Positions 6,055 to 11,769 of a stretch of DNA of 11,769 nucleotides are shown piece by piece. Both the position numbers and the translations under genes were made by a program. The notes beneath the pieces were generated by a model. That model saw only the letters and a list, made by a program, of their open reading frames with translations, had not been told where the DNA came from and made no database searches. The stretch lies in contig CAKTTM010000032.1 of assembly GCA_934615145.1 (NCBI GenBank), positions 1 to 11,769 on the forward strand. The letters run 5' to 3'. The stretch is from an uncultured Clostridia bacterium. Lineage in GTDB: Bacteria; Bacillota; Clostridia; Christensenellales; Aristaeellaceae. Every line of letters begins with the position of its first letter. The first letter of the stretch is position 1.

Positions 6055-7069
6055 ACAGTTTCATATCGCCGGGCTTAATCAGCCCGGCCTTTCTAAAGCC
6101 CCAGGCGATCAGCCAAGTCAAGAGGGCGGGCAGCAGGAAATGCATCAGCAATATCAGCCCCAGCGCCTCCATGGTGCCAAAGCTGCCCTGCATGCTGGCC
6201 CAGGCCCCGAACTGACCCACCAGCCCGCTGGTGCCCATCCCGGCACCCAGCGGGTTGTTTGGCATCTTGACCAGCACCGTGCTGATAGGGCCTAAAATGG
6301 CGCTGGCCAGGATGGGCGGCAGCCAAATGATGGGCTTGCGCAGGATATTGCCAAACTGCAGCATCGAGGTGCCCAGGCCCTGGCTGAGCAGGCCGCCCAG
6401 GCCATTGTCCGGGTAGGACTGTACGGCAAAGCCTATCATGTTGGCACAGCAGCCCACACAGGCGGCGCCGGCCGCCAGGCCGTCCAGGCCCAGCGATATG
6501 GCGATCGCGGCCGAGCTGATGGGCGCGGTCAGCACCATGCCCATGATGACTGAGACCGCGATGCCCATCGGCAGCGGCTGCAGCCGCGTGGTTTCATTAA
6601 TAAATGCGCCCAGCGCCGTCATGCCGCTGGCGATGGCGGGGCCGGTCAGCTGCGCGATCAGGCCGCCGGACACGATGGTGACGATGGGCACCAGCACGAT
6701 GTCCACCGGCGTGCGGCCCGCGATCAGCTGGCCCAACTCCGCGCCGACCACCGCCGCCAGATAGGCCCCCACCGGCCCGCCCAGGCTGTAGCCAATGGCG
6801 CCTGTCACAGCCGAGGAAAAGACCACCAGCGGCTTCACCTTCATGCCGTAGCCAATGGCCACACCAATGGCCGCGCCCACCACAGGCGAGGCAGCCCCCA
6901 CCATATCGGCAAAGCCCTTCAGAAAGCCCAGCCCCGGGATGCCCGACAGCTGCGACAGTATTAAGCCGATGATAAGCGATGAGAATAGACCCAGTGCCAT
7001 ATAGCTCATGGCATCGATGAAATAGCGCTGAAAGAAGCCCCTGAGCCGCCCGCCGCCTTTCTGTGTCAT
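6047..7069 (-). CDS. PfoR-type PTS_EIIC_2 family membrane protein
   Basis: Polytopic membrane protein of 340 aa matching the PTS_EIIC_2 family, historically named after PfoR, a regulator of toxin production in Clostridium perfringens. Roughly eight to ten hydrophobic segments begin at residue 22. Recognisable stretches are AGRTPVDIVLVPI (117-129), LTAPISSAAIAISLG (180-194) and NNPLGAGMGTSGLVGQ (271-286). No EIIA, EIIB or HPr gene is next to it, so sugar transport is not demonstrated; the family's true role, transporter or membrane regulator, is poorly defined. The ATG at 7069 is preceded by GGGAGG about 10 bases upstream and by a good promoter. Stop TAG lies inside the end of pntB. The upstream AraC-type gene is on the same strand, 204 bp away. 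Confidence 0.85.
   Translation of the reverse strand: MTQKGGGRLRGFFQRYFIDAMSYMALGLFSSLIIGLILSQLSGIPGLGFLKGFADMVGAASPVVGAAIGVAIGYGMKVKPLVVFSSAVTGAIGYSLGGPVGAYLAAVVGAELGQLIAGRTPVDIVLVPIVTIVSGGLIAQLTGPAIASGMTALGAFINETTRLQPLPMGIAVSVIMGMVLTAPISSAAIAISLGLDGLAAGAACVGCCANMIGFAVQSYPDNGLGGLLSQGLGTSMLQFGNILRKPIIWLPPILASAILGPISTVLVKMPNNPLGAGMGTSGLVGQFGAWASMQGSFGTMEALGLILLMHFLLPALLTWLIAWGFRKAGLIKPGDMKLSI
6068..6094 (+). terminator. Possible terminator for the pnt operon
   Basis: GCCGGGC (6068-6074), a 7-base loop and GCCCGGC (6082-6088) form a perfect 7-bp stem followed by CTTTCT. It begins 13 bases after the pntB stop. The T-run is weak, and the stem lies inside the 3' coding end of the convergent PTS_EIIC_2 gene, so it must also encode protein there. 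Confidence 0.45.
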
Positions 7070-7102
7070 GCTTTGTACGCCTCCCTGCAGTTAGTCCAAG
7101 CC

Positions 7103-7130
7103 ATTATAGGCCCTTTGGCGGGGAATGCAA
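7103..7130 (-). promoter_or_regulatory. Predicted promoter of the PTS_EIIC_2 gene
   Basis: On the minus strand TTGCAT (7125-7130), a 16-bp spacer and a perfect TATAAT (7103-7108). Start of transcription is expected near 7096, giving a leader of about 27 bases that contains the GGGAGG ribosome site. This argues that the gene is transcribed separately from the AraC-type gene upstream. Confidence 0.7.
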
Positions 7131-7196
7131 GGGCGGCACGGCTACCTTCAGCCGCGCCTCCTGAATTGTTATCTGGAAGTTCGATCTTTTAGGAAT

Positions 7197-7219
7197 CAAG
7201 CGTGCTTAGGACATGCTTG
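7197..7219. repeat. Short inverted repeat between the araC-type and PTS_EIIC_2 genes
   Basis: CAAGCGTG (7197-7204) and CATGCTTG (7212-7219) pair as an 8-bp stem with one G-T wobble around a 7-base loop. TGCTTAG-like words recur at 7203-7209, 7218-7225 and 7245-7251. It lies 3' of the AraC-type gene and upstream of the PTS_EIIC_2 promoter. It could be a poor terminator or an operator; nothing decides between them. Apart from the promoter I see nothing else in 7070-7273. Confidence 0.3.
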
Positions 7220-7273
7220 CTTTAGTGCAGCTCAGCTTCTCCCTTGCTTAGCAATCATTCAGCGCTCAGCGGC

Positions 7274-8140
7274 TCACAGGAGCGTGCCACTGTAATGCTT
7301 GGGACTGCTCCCTGTTATGCCCTTGAATACCTTGGAGAAATAAGACGCGGAAGAGAAGCCGACGGCATCTGCTGCCTCTGCCACAGGCATGCCGCGCTTG
7401 AGCAGGGGGATTGCCTGCTCCACCCGTTTGCCGTTGACATAGCTGACAAAGCTGGTGCCCAACTGCTCGCGCAGGCACTTGCATAATGTGGAGCGGCTCA
7501 CCTGCAGCGCGCCGCATACCTCGTCTAATGTCAGTGGTTCTGTCAGGTGCTGGGCAATGTAGTTTTCAAAGGCGCTCACCAGGCTCAGGCGTGCGGCTTT
7601 GATATAGCCGCGGGAACAGGCAGAAATGGCGATGGCTTCCAGCATCCGCTCAGCCGAGCGCTGGGCTTCGGCGCTGATGCTGGGCAGCTGCCAGAACAGC
7701 GCCTTGGTGGTGTCTGGGTTCAGGCCATAGCGGTCAAACCAGTGCTGCGCCCAGCGGGTCTGCGCGCCACCCTCTACCCTTGTCTGGCCGATCATGAAGA
7801 AGCCAAGCAACTCGCCCTCCACGATGAGGGGTGTCGCGCACTCTTCCAGATCTGCATGACATCTCACGCGTATCGTTCTCTTCTCCTTCAGGGCCCTGTC
7901 AAGCAGCTGCTTGTCACATTGGTGGCAGGCTTGGTGCAGCTGGGGCACTGTTTGCAGCCAGGTACAGTAGGCGCTGTCCTCCCTATCCGAGCTGTAGATG
8001 CGCTTGGCACCGGTGGTATCCCAAAAACTGATGCGTATGCCTGTCAGCAGCGTAAAATCACGCAGCATCCCCCGAAGCTGATCCCTGTCGAAGACCACCG
8101 TCTTAATACCCGTCACCGCCCTTACGATCAATGGCTGCAC
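7274..8140 (-). CDS. AraC-family regulator with PocR sensory domain
   Basis: Predicted DNA-binding regulator, up to 288 aa. Residues about 17-155 match the PocR ligand-sensing domain, as in regulators of propanediol use. It has a Cys-rich core (C59, C72, C75, C94, C101) within YCTWLQ, ACHQCDKQLL and VRCHADLEEC, then PLIVEGELLGFFMIGQ (104-119). Residues about 185-285 are the AraC DNA-binding domain. The first helix-turn-helix is LTLDEVCGALQVSRSTLCKCL (203-223) and the second PVAEAADAVGFSSASYFSKVF (252-272), ending in the usual P-x-x-Y (KHY). The start is uncertain: the longest frame begins with GTG at 8140 with no clear ribosome site. Other choices are an ATT preceded by GGTGA (near 8107) or the ATG at residue 25 (8068). 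It is divergent from the dehydrogenase-kinase operon and probably activates it in response to a sugar- or polyol-like ligand. Confidence 0.9.
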   Translation of the reverse strand: MQPLIVRAVTGIKTVVFDRDQLRGMLRDFTLLTGIRISFWDTTGAKRIYSSDREDSAYCTWLQTVPQLHQACHQCDKQLLDRALKEKRTIRVRCHADLEECATPLIVEGELLGFFMIGQTRVEGGAQTRWAQHWFDRYGLNPDTTKALFWQLPSISAEAQRSAERMLEAIAISACSRGYIKAARLSLVSAFENYIAQHLTEPLTLDEVCGALQVSRSTLCKCLREQLGTSFVSYVNGKRVEQAIPLLKRGMPVAEAADAVGFSSASYFSKVFKGITGSSPKHYSGTLL

Positions 8141-8188
8141 AATACTATACGAAAAGTGTACAATCGTACAGAGATTAGCACAATATTA
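8137..8188 (+). promoter_or_regulatory. Three direct repeats, likely AraC/PocR operator
   Basis: GCACAATACTA (8137-8147), GTACAATCGTA (8158-8168) and GCACAATATTA (8178-8188) share the pattern GYACAATNNTA in the same orientation. They start 21 and 20 bases apart, i.e. two helical turns. The middle copy is part of a near-perfect palindrome TGTACAATCGTACA (8157-8170). This spacing is like that of the paired araI half-sites bound by AraC. Assignment to the neighbouring regulator is inferred from position. Confidence 0.6.
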
Positions 8189-8201
8189 CACGGACTGTCA
8201 A
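8172..8201 (-). promoter_or_regulatory. Predicted promoter of the AraC/PocR regulator
   Basis: On the minus strand a perfect TTGACA (8196-8201), an 18-bp spacer and TAATCT (8172-8177), with TG one base before the -10 (extended). Transcription would start near 8165, about 25 bases before the GTG at 8140. Two of the three direct repeats lie at or downstream of this start, a position suited to autorepression. Confidence 0.65.
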
Positions 8202-8218
8202 CCGCGAGATAGTATAAT
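8191..8218 (+). promoter_or_regulatory. Predicted activator-dependent promoter of the dehydrogenase-kinase operon
   Basis: A perfect TATAAT (8213-8218) has no good -35. The best hexamer at 16 bp spacing is CGGACT (8191-8196), matching only three of six bases. Start of transcription near 8225 would leave a leader of about 55 bases. The nearest direct repeat (8178-8188) would then sit at about -47 to -37, typical for an activator touching RNA polymerase. It overlaps the divergent regulator promoter. Confidence 0.6.
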
Positions 8219-8280
8219 GCAGTCAACGCTACCAGGGCGAGGCCCAAAGCACACGATGATATATGAATGGATATAAATGC

Positions 8281-9303
8281 ATGAAAGCCATTGTTGTTGA
8301 CAAACCGCTGTCGTATCAGCTGAGGGATCTGCCACTACCCGAACCACCGCATGGCTGGGCGCGCATCAAGGTGTTGATGGCTGCTTTCTGCTCCACTGAT
8401 CTGGAGGTGGTGTCAGGCGGCATCAAGGCCCGCTATCCCCTGACGCCCGGCCATGAGTGGTGTGGGATCGTGGACAAGGTCAATGGCGGGCAGGCTGACC
8501 AGGGCTGGACAGGCCAATACGTTGCCGCCAGCAATGATGTCTGCTGTCTGGCCTGTCCTGCCTGCCGCAGCGGGCAGTGGCGCAATTGCGCGCAGTTTGG
8601 TGAGATAGGCTTTGCCCACGACGGCGCCTTCGCGGAGTATCTGTTGGTGCCCATCTATGCGCTGCGTGCGCTTCCGGCGGACATGGCGCCTATCCAGGCC
8701 TGCCTTTTGGAACCGCTGGGGGTGGGCATCGGCACACTCGACAAAGTAGATGCCCAGGCAGGTGACAGCATGCTGATCATCGGCGCCGGCTCCATTGGTC
8801 TCAACGCGCTGGCTGTCGCCAGGGCGCGGGGCCTGCGCCGGATCGCCGTGATGGAGCGCTCAGGGCATCGCCTGCCCATTGCGCGCCAGCTGGGCGCCTC
8901 ACATACTCTGGCCACCAGCCTGGAGGAGCCGGAGGCCGCCTTGCAGAGCATTTTCCCTAATGGCCCGGACATCATCATTGAGACCAGCGGGGCGGAGAGC
9001 GCCCTCCAATTGGCGCTGCGCATCGCCCCCAAGGGAGGGCGCATTGCACTGGCCGGCTTTGGCTCGCACCGTGACTTCCGCCTGCATATTGATGACATCC
9101 ACATCAAAAACCTGAGGGTGGTAGGTGCCGGCAACAACTGGAATGTGCTGGACCGGGCCATCGATCTGGTGCAGAGCGGGTTGGTTGATACATGTTGTCT
9201 GGCGACGCATCAGTTGAAGCTCGAGGATTTTGCGCAGGCGGTCGAACTGGCCGGGCAGCGCGGCGAAGGCTTCGTGAAGTCTGTGTTCGCTTTGGAGCGC
9301 TGA
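8281..9303 (+). CDS. Zinc-dependent medium-chain dehydrogenase (sorbitol/threonine dehydrogenase-like)
   Basis: 340-aa MDR-family NAD(P)-dependent dehydrogenase. It likely oxidises a secondary alcohol of a polyol or sugar to a ketone in the cytoplasm. Catalytic zinc ligands are visible as C37 (FCSTD), H58-E59 (GHEW) and E144 (CLLEPLG). The structural zinc site is C89, C92, C95 and C103 (CLACPAC...C). The Rossmann motif is GAGSIG (168-173), and Glu at the end of the next strand (VMERSGHR) favours NAD over NADP. The substrate is not given by the sequence. The start is the ATG at 8281 (MKAIVVDKP), the typical family N-terminus; an in-frame ATG at 8263 would add six residues. The ribosome site is weak (GGAT). 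First gene of an operon: the kinase begins 4 bases after its stop. Confidence 0.9.
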   Translation: MKAIVVDKPLSYQLRDLPLPEPPHGWARIKVLMAAFCSTDLEVVSGGIKARYPLTPGHEWCGIVDKVNGGQADQGWTGQYVAASNDVCCLACPACRSGQWRNCAQFGEIGFAHDGAFAEYLLVPIYALRALPADMAPIQACLLEPLGVGIGTLDKVDAQAGDSMLIIGAGSIGLNALAVARARGLRRIAVMERSGHRLPIARQLGASHTLATSLEEPEAALQSIFPNGPDIIIETSGAESALQLALRIAPKGGRIALAGFGSHRDFRLHIDDIHIKNLRVVGAGNNWNVLDRAIDLVQSGLVDTCCLATHQLKLEDFAQAVELAGQRGEGFVKSVFALER

Positions 9304-9307
9304 AGGC

Positions 9308-10651
9308 ATGAGGGTGCTTGGTGTTGACCTGGGCACATCCAGTGTAAAACTGCTGGTCATCGACGGTAACAGCAGCTGGCAGCACACGCAAGCCTATTCG
9401 CGGGAAGGCTTTGAAGGTCACTTTGAGGCCCTCCTGCGCGGTCTGCGGGCGCTGAGCCAGCAGATCGACCTGCGTAGCATCGATGCGATGGGCCTGTCGG
9501 GGCAAACGGGCAGCTACGCGGTGATGGCTCCTTCAGGCGGCCTGGGAGCGCAGATCGGCTGGCAGACCCCGGGCCGTCAGGCGCTGCTCGAGGGCTTGCT
9601 TGAGACGATCGCGCCAGAGGTCTACCTCGATCAGACGGGCATGGCGCAGCCCCGCATCGCCTCCTATCCGCTGCCCTCACTGATGTACCTGAAGGGCGAG
9701 TTGGTGCCCGGCTGTCTGGTGCTGCAGCCCAAGGATTATCTCTGCTACCGGCTCAGCGGCGAGGCCCTGAGCGATCCCTTTTCCTGGCGGGGGCTGGCAA
9801 ATCCGTCAAGCGGTGAATACAGCAAGGCATTGCTTGCTACCATTGGTCTTGAGGACGCCATCTTGCCCAGGCTGCGCTCCCTGACGCGGCTGTCCGACGA
9901 GGCGGCTTCGTTCACCGGCCTGAAAGCCGGCCTGCCCATCCATGTTGGCCTCAATGACTTCTATGCCAGCCTGGTCGGTATGGGGGTGCAGCGGCCGGGA
10001 GAGGCATTTGATGTGGCCGGCACCAGCGAGCATCTGGGGGTGGTCGTTGAAGGCGCGCAGCCTGCGCGGCTGATACGAAGCCCCATGCCGGGTGGCTTGT
10101 ATGTGCACTATGGTGTGACAGCGTCAAGCGGCACGGCGCTGAGCTGGAGCGCGCGGCGCTTTGGCACGGCGGACCCGCCCATGGTGGACAAAGCGCCGCT
10201 CTTCCTGCCCTATCTTAAGGGCGAACGGGCACCTGTATTTGACGAGGACGCGCGGGGCATGCTGATCGGGCTGACAGATATGACTGACACGGACGCCATC
10301 CAGTACAGCGTGTATGAAGGCGTGGTATTTTCGCTGTACAGCATCTTTGAAGCCCTGCAGACGCCCAGCCCCGTCCACATCCGCGTGACTGGGGGCCCAA
10401 GCGAAAATGCCGTGCTCAACGCCATGAAGGCTGCCATGTTTGGCCTGCCCCTGTTGACCGGTCCGATTGCCAGCGGCTCTGCGCTGGGTGCGGCGGTATT
10501 GGCCGGGGTCAGCCGGCCGGAGGGCGAGCGTAGCACGCTGCCGGACTCTGGGCTGGGAGAGCGTTTGCACAGGCGCTACGCCGTCTGGCAGAGGGCTTAT
10601 GGCGCGTGGCTAGAGATGGTGGCAGGAGAGGATGTTAGCACACTATTCTAG
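9308..10651 (+). CDS. FGGY-family carbohydrate kinase
   Basis: 447-aa ATP-dependent sugar or polyol kinase of the FGGY group (xylulokinase/gluconokinase-like), somewhat shorter than the usual 480-520 aa. The N-terminal ATPase motif is DLGTSSVK (7-14). The likely catalytic base is D217 in GLNDFYASLVG. The phosphate-2 loop is GTSEHLG (238-244). FLPYLKGERAPVFDEDARG (299-317) is the FGGY signature region, and the adenosine motif is TGGPSENAVLN (361-371). Substrate-side residues are unusual: GQTG (65-68) stands where xylulokinase has GQMHG, and WQTPGR (85-90) replaces the common W-x-D-x-R. It is therefore probably not a xylulokinase. ATG at 9308 has GGAG about 9 bases upstream and lies 4 bp after the dehydrogenase stop. 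The MtlD-like gene follows after 19 bp. Confidence 0.9.
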   Translation: MRVLGVDLGTSSVKLLVIDGNSSWQHTQAYSREGFEGHFEALLRGLRALSQQIDLRSIDAMGLSGQTGSYAVMAPSGGLGAQIGWQTPGRQALLEGLLETIAPEVYLDQTGMAQPRIASYPLPSLMYLKGELVPGCLVLQPKDYLCYRLSGEALSDPFSWRGLANPSSGEYSKALLATIGLEDAILPRLRSLTRLSDEAASFTGLKAGLPIHVGLNDFYASLVGMGVQRPGEAFDVAGTSEHLGVVVEGAQPARLIRSPMPGGLYVHYGVTASSGTALSWSARRFGTADPPMVDKAPLFLPYLKGERAPVFDEDARGMLIGLTDMTDTDAIQYSVYEGVVFSLYSIFEALQTPSPVHIRVTGGPSENAVLNAMKAAMFGLPLLTGPIASGSALGAAVLAGVSRPEGERSTLPDSGLGERLHRRYAVWQRAYGAWLEMVAGEDVSTLF

Positions 10652-10670
10652 CTAAGGCAGGTGAGGGTTC

Positions 10671-11769
10671 ATGGCTGATGTGGTTATCTTTGGCGCTGGC
10701 AAGATTGCGCGCGGTTTTCTGGGGCAGTTGGTATTCCGCTCCGGCTTGAGTTTTGCTTTTGTTGAGCAGTCGCAGGCGCTGGTGGCCCTGATGCGCGAGA
10801 AAAAGGGCTACCAGGTACGCGTGCTGGGCGCGCCTGAGAAGGATGACTACATCACCGGCTTCGACTGCTGCGCGCTGGGTGACAGGGAGTGCATACGCGG
10901 CATCATGAAGGGCGCCAGGCTGCTGTTCACGGCGGTGGGCGGCAAGAACCTTGAGGCCTTGGCGCCTGCCCTGGGCTTCGCGCTCAGCTGTGCCCTGGAG
11001 CCGGTCAATGTAGTGACCTGCGAAAACTGGCAGTCACCCGCCGCTTTGCTGGAAGGCCTGGCAAAAAGCCAATATCCTGATGTCAAGGCGGGATTTGCGG
11101 AGGCTGTGGTGATGCGCTCGGCCATTGAACCCACGCAAGAAGAGCTGCGTCAGGATCCTCTGCTGGTCAATGTGCAGGATTACTGGCATCTACCGGTTGA
11201 CGCTGAGAAGCTGGTGGCGCCTTTGCCGTCTGTGCTTGGCCTGGAGCCTGTAAAGGACTTTGGCGGCCTGCTGGAGCGCAAGTTCTATACCTACAACGCG
11301 GCCAACGGTACGGTGTCTTTCCTTGGCGCCTTGCTCGGGCATCGCCTGATCTCGGAAGCCGCCGAAGACCCGCGCATCGCCCAGTTGCTGGAGGCGGTGT
11401 ACCTGGAAACGGGCAATGCCCTCTGCCGCAAGTACGGCATGCCCCTGGAGGAACAGCTGGCCTTTGCGGGCACATCCAGGGCCAAGCTGCGGGACAAGGC
11501 CATCGTCGACTACATCGAGCGCAACGCGCGCGATCCCCTGCGCAAGCTGGGCCCCCATGACAGGTTGGTGGGTCCTGCGCGGTTGTGCGAAGCCTATGGG
11601 GTGGAGCCTGAGGCTTTGGCGCTCGCCATCGCGGCCGCGATACACTATGTGCAGCCCACAGACCCATCGGCAGTGCAGCTTCAGCAGATGCTCAAGCAGG
11701 ATGGTGCCGCCGGTGTGCTGGAGAAAGTCTGCCAGATCATGCCTGATGAGGCGCTGCACCAGCTGGTGC
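10671..11769 (+). CDS. Mannitol-1-phosphate 5-dehydrogenase-like protein (partial, runs off window)
   Basis: 366 codons are visible and the frame is open at the right edge; E. coli MtlD is about 380 aa, so little is missing. It belongs to the mannitol/altronate long-chain dehydrogenase family, which interconverts a polyol(-phosphate) and ketose(-phosphate) with NAD. The N-terminal nucleotide motif is FGAGKIARGF (7-16), then VTCENW (115-120). The catalytic region is LERKFYTYNAANG (201-213), and LRKLGPHDRLVGPARL (290-305) is a strong family match. Lys204 and Asn209 align with the catalytic Lys and Asn, but position 212 is Asn where E. coli MtlD has the catalytic-region His (KLFTLNTGH). GFAEAVVMRS also differs from the usual AVDRIVP. 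The substrate is therefore probably not mannitol 1-phosphate. The ATG follows GGTGAGGG. Third gene of the operon; 19 bp after the kinase. Confidence 0.88.
   Translation, partial: MADVVIFGAGKIARGFLGQLVFRSGLSFAFVEQSQALVALMREKKGYQVRVLGAPEKDDYITGFDCCALGDRECIRGIMKGARLLFTAVGGKNLEALAPALGFALSCALEPVNVVTCENWQSPAALLEGLAKSQYPDVKAGFAEAVVMRSAIEPTQEELRQDPLLVNVQDYWHLPVDAEKLVAPLPSVLGLEPVKDFGGLLERKFYTYNAANGTVSFLGALLGHRLISEAAEDPRIAQLLEAVYLETGNALCRKYGMPLEEQLAFAGTSRAKLRDKAIVDYIERNARDPLRKLGPHDRLVGPARLCEAYGVEPEALALAIAAAIHYVQPTDPSAVQLQQMLKQDGAAGVLEKVCQIMPDEALHQLV

Noticed and set aside
8256..8276. Six-codon mini-frame (ATG ATA TAT GAA TGG ATA TAA) just before the dehydrogenase gene
   Set aside because: GAGG lies too far upstream for a confident ribosome site, and so short a frame is expected by chance; no attenuator hairpin is visible.

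Overview
The window is GC-rich bacterial chromosome. It most likely comes from a high-GC member of the Clostridia or a related Firmicutes lineage. The support is a complete transcriptional T-box leader in front of pheS, a PfoR-type PTS_EIIC_2 membrane protein, a three-piece pntAA/pntAB/pntB transhydrogenase and a PocR-domain AraC regulator. I see no mobile elements, CRISPR arrays, tRNA or rRNA genes. Genus-level assignment is not possible from what I can see.

Layout. (1) 1-1850, minus strand: a sigma-A-like promoter, a tRNA-Phe-sensing T-box riboswitch with a UUC specifier, pheS (complete) and pheT (N-terminal 175 codons only). (2) 1845-3056, minus strand: a 12-TM MFS transporter whose stop codon lies inside the -35 box of the pheS promoter. 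(3) 3057-3191: a divergent promoter region. (4) 3192-6054, plus strand: pntAA-pntAB-pntB, a translationally coupled operon (two ATGA overlaps) for a membrane NAD(P) transhydrogenase. (5) 6047-7069, minus strand: a PfoR/PTS_EIIC_2 protein, convergent with pntB and overlapping it by 8 bp, with its own promoter. (6) 7274-8140, minus strand: an AraC-type regulator with a PocR sensory domain. (7) 8137-8220: a compact divergent control region with three direct repeats at 20-21 bp period. (8) 8281-11769, plus strand: a zinc MDR polyol-type dehydrogenase, an FGGY sugar kinase and a mannitol-1-phosphate-dehydrogenase-like enzyme (cut by the window end), closely spaced as one operon.

Working picture: housekeeping Phe-tRNA synthetase under T-box control, a redox module (transhydrogenase), and an inducible sugar/polyol catabolic operon probably activated by the divergent PocR-AraC regulator. 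The least ordinary points are as follows. PntB has an Asn-Phe-Asp-Asp stretch where E. coli PntB has the Lys-Arg-Ser that holds the NADP 2'-phosphate. The transhydrogenase has no histidine at the membrane positions I know. The kinase and the MtlD-like enzyme both depart from canonical residues in their substrate or catalytic sites, which suggests that the operon handles a substrate other than xylulose or mannitol. These comparisons rest on remembered reference sequences and need real alignments.
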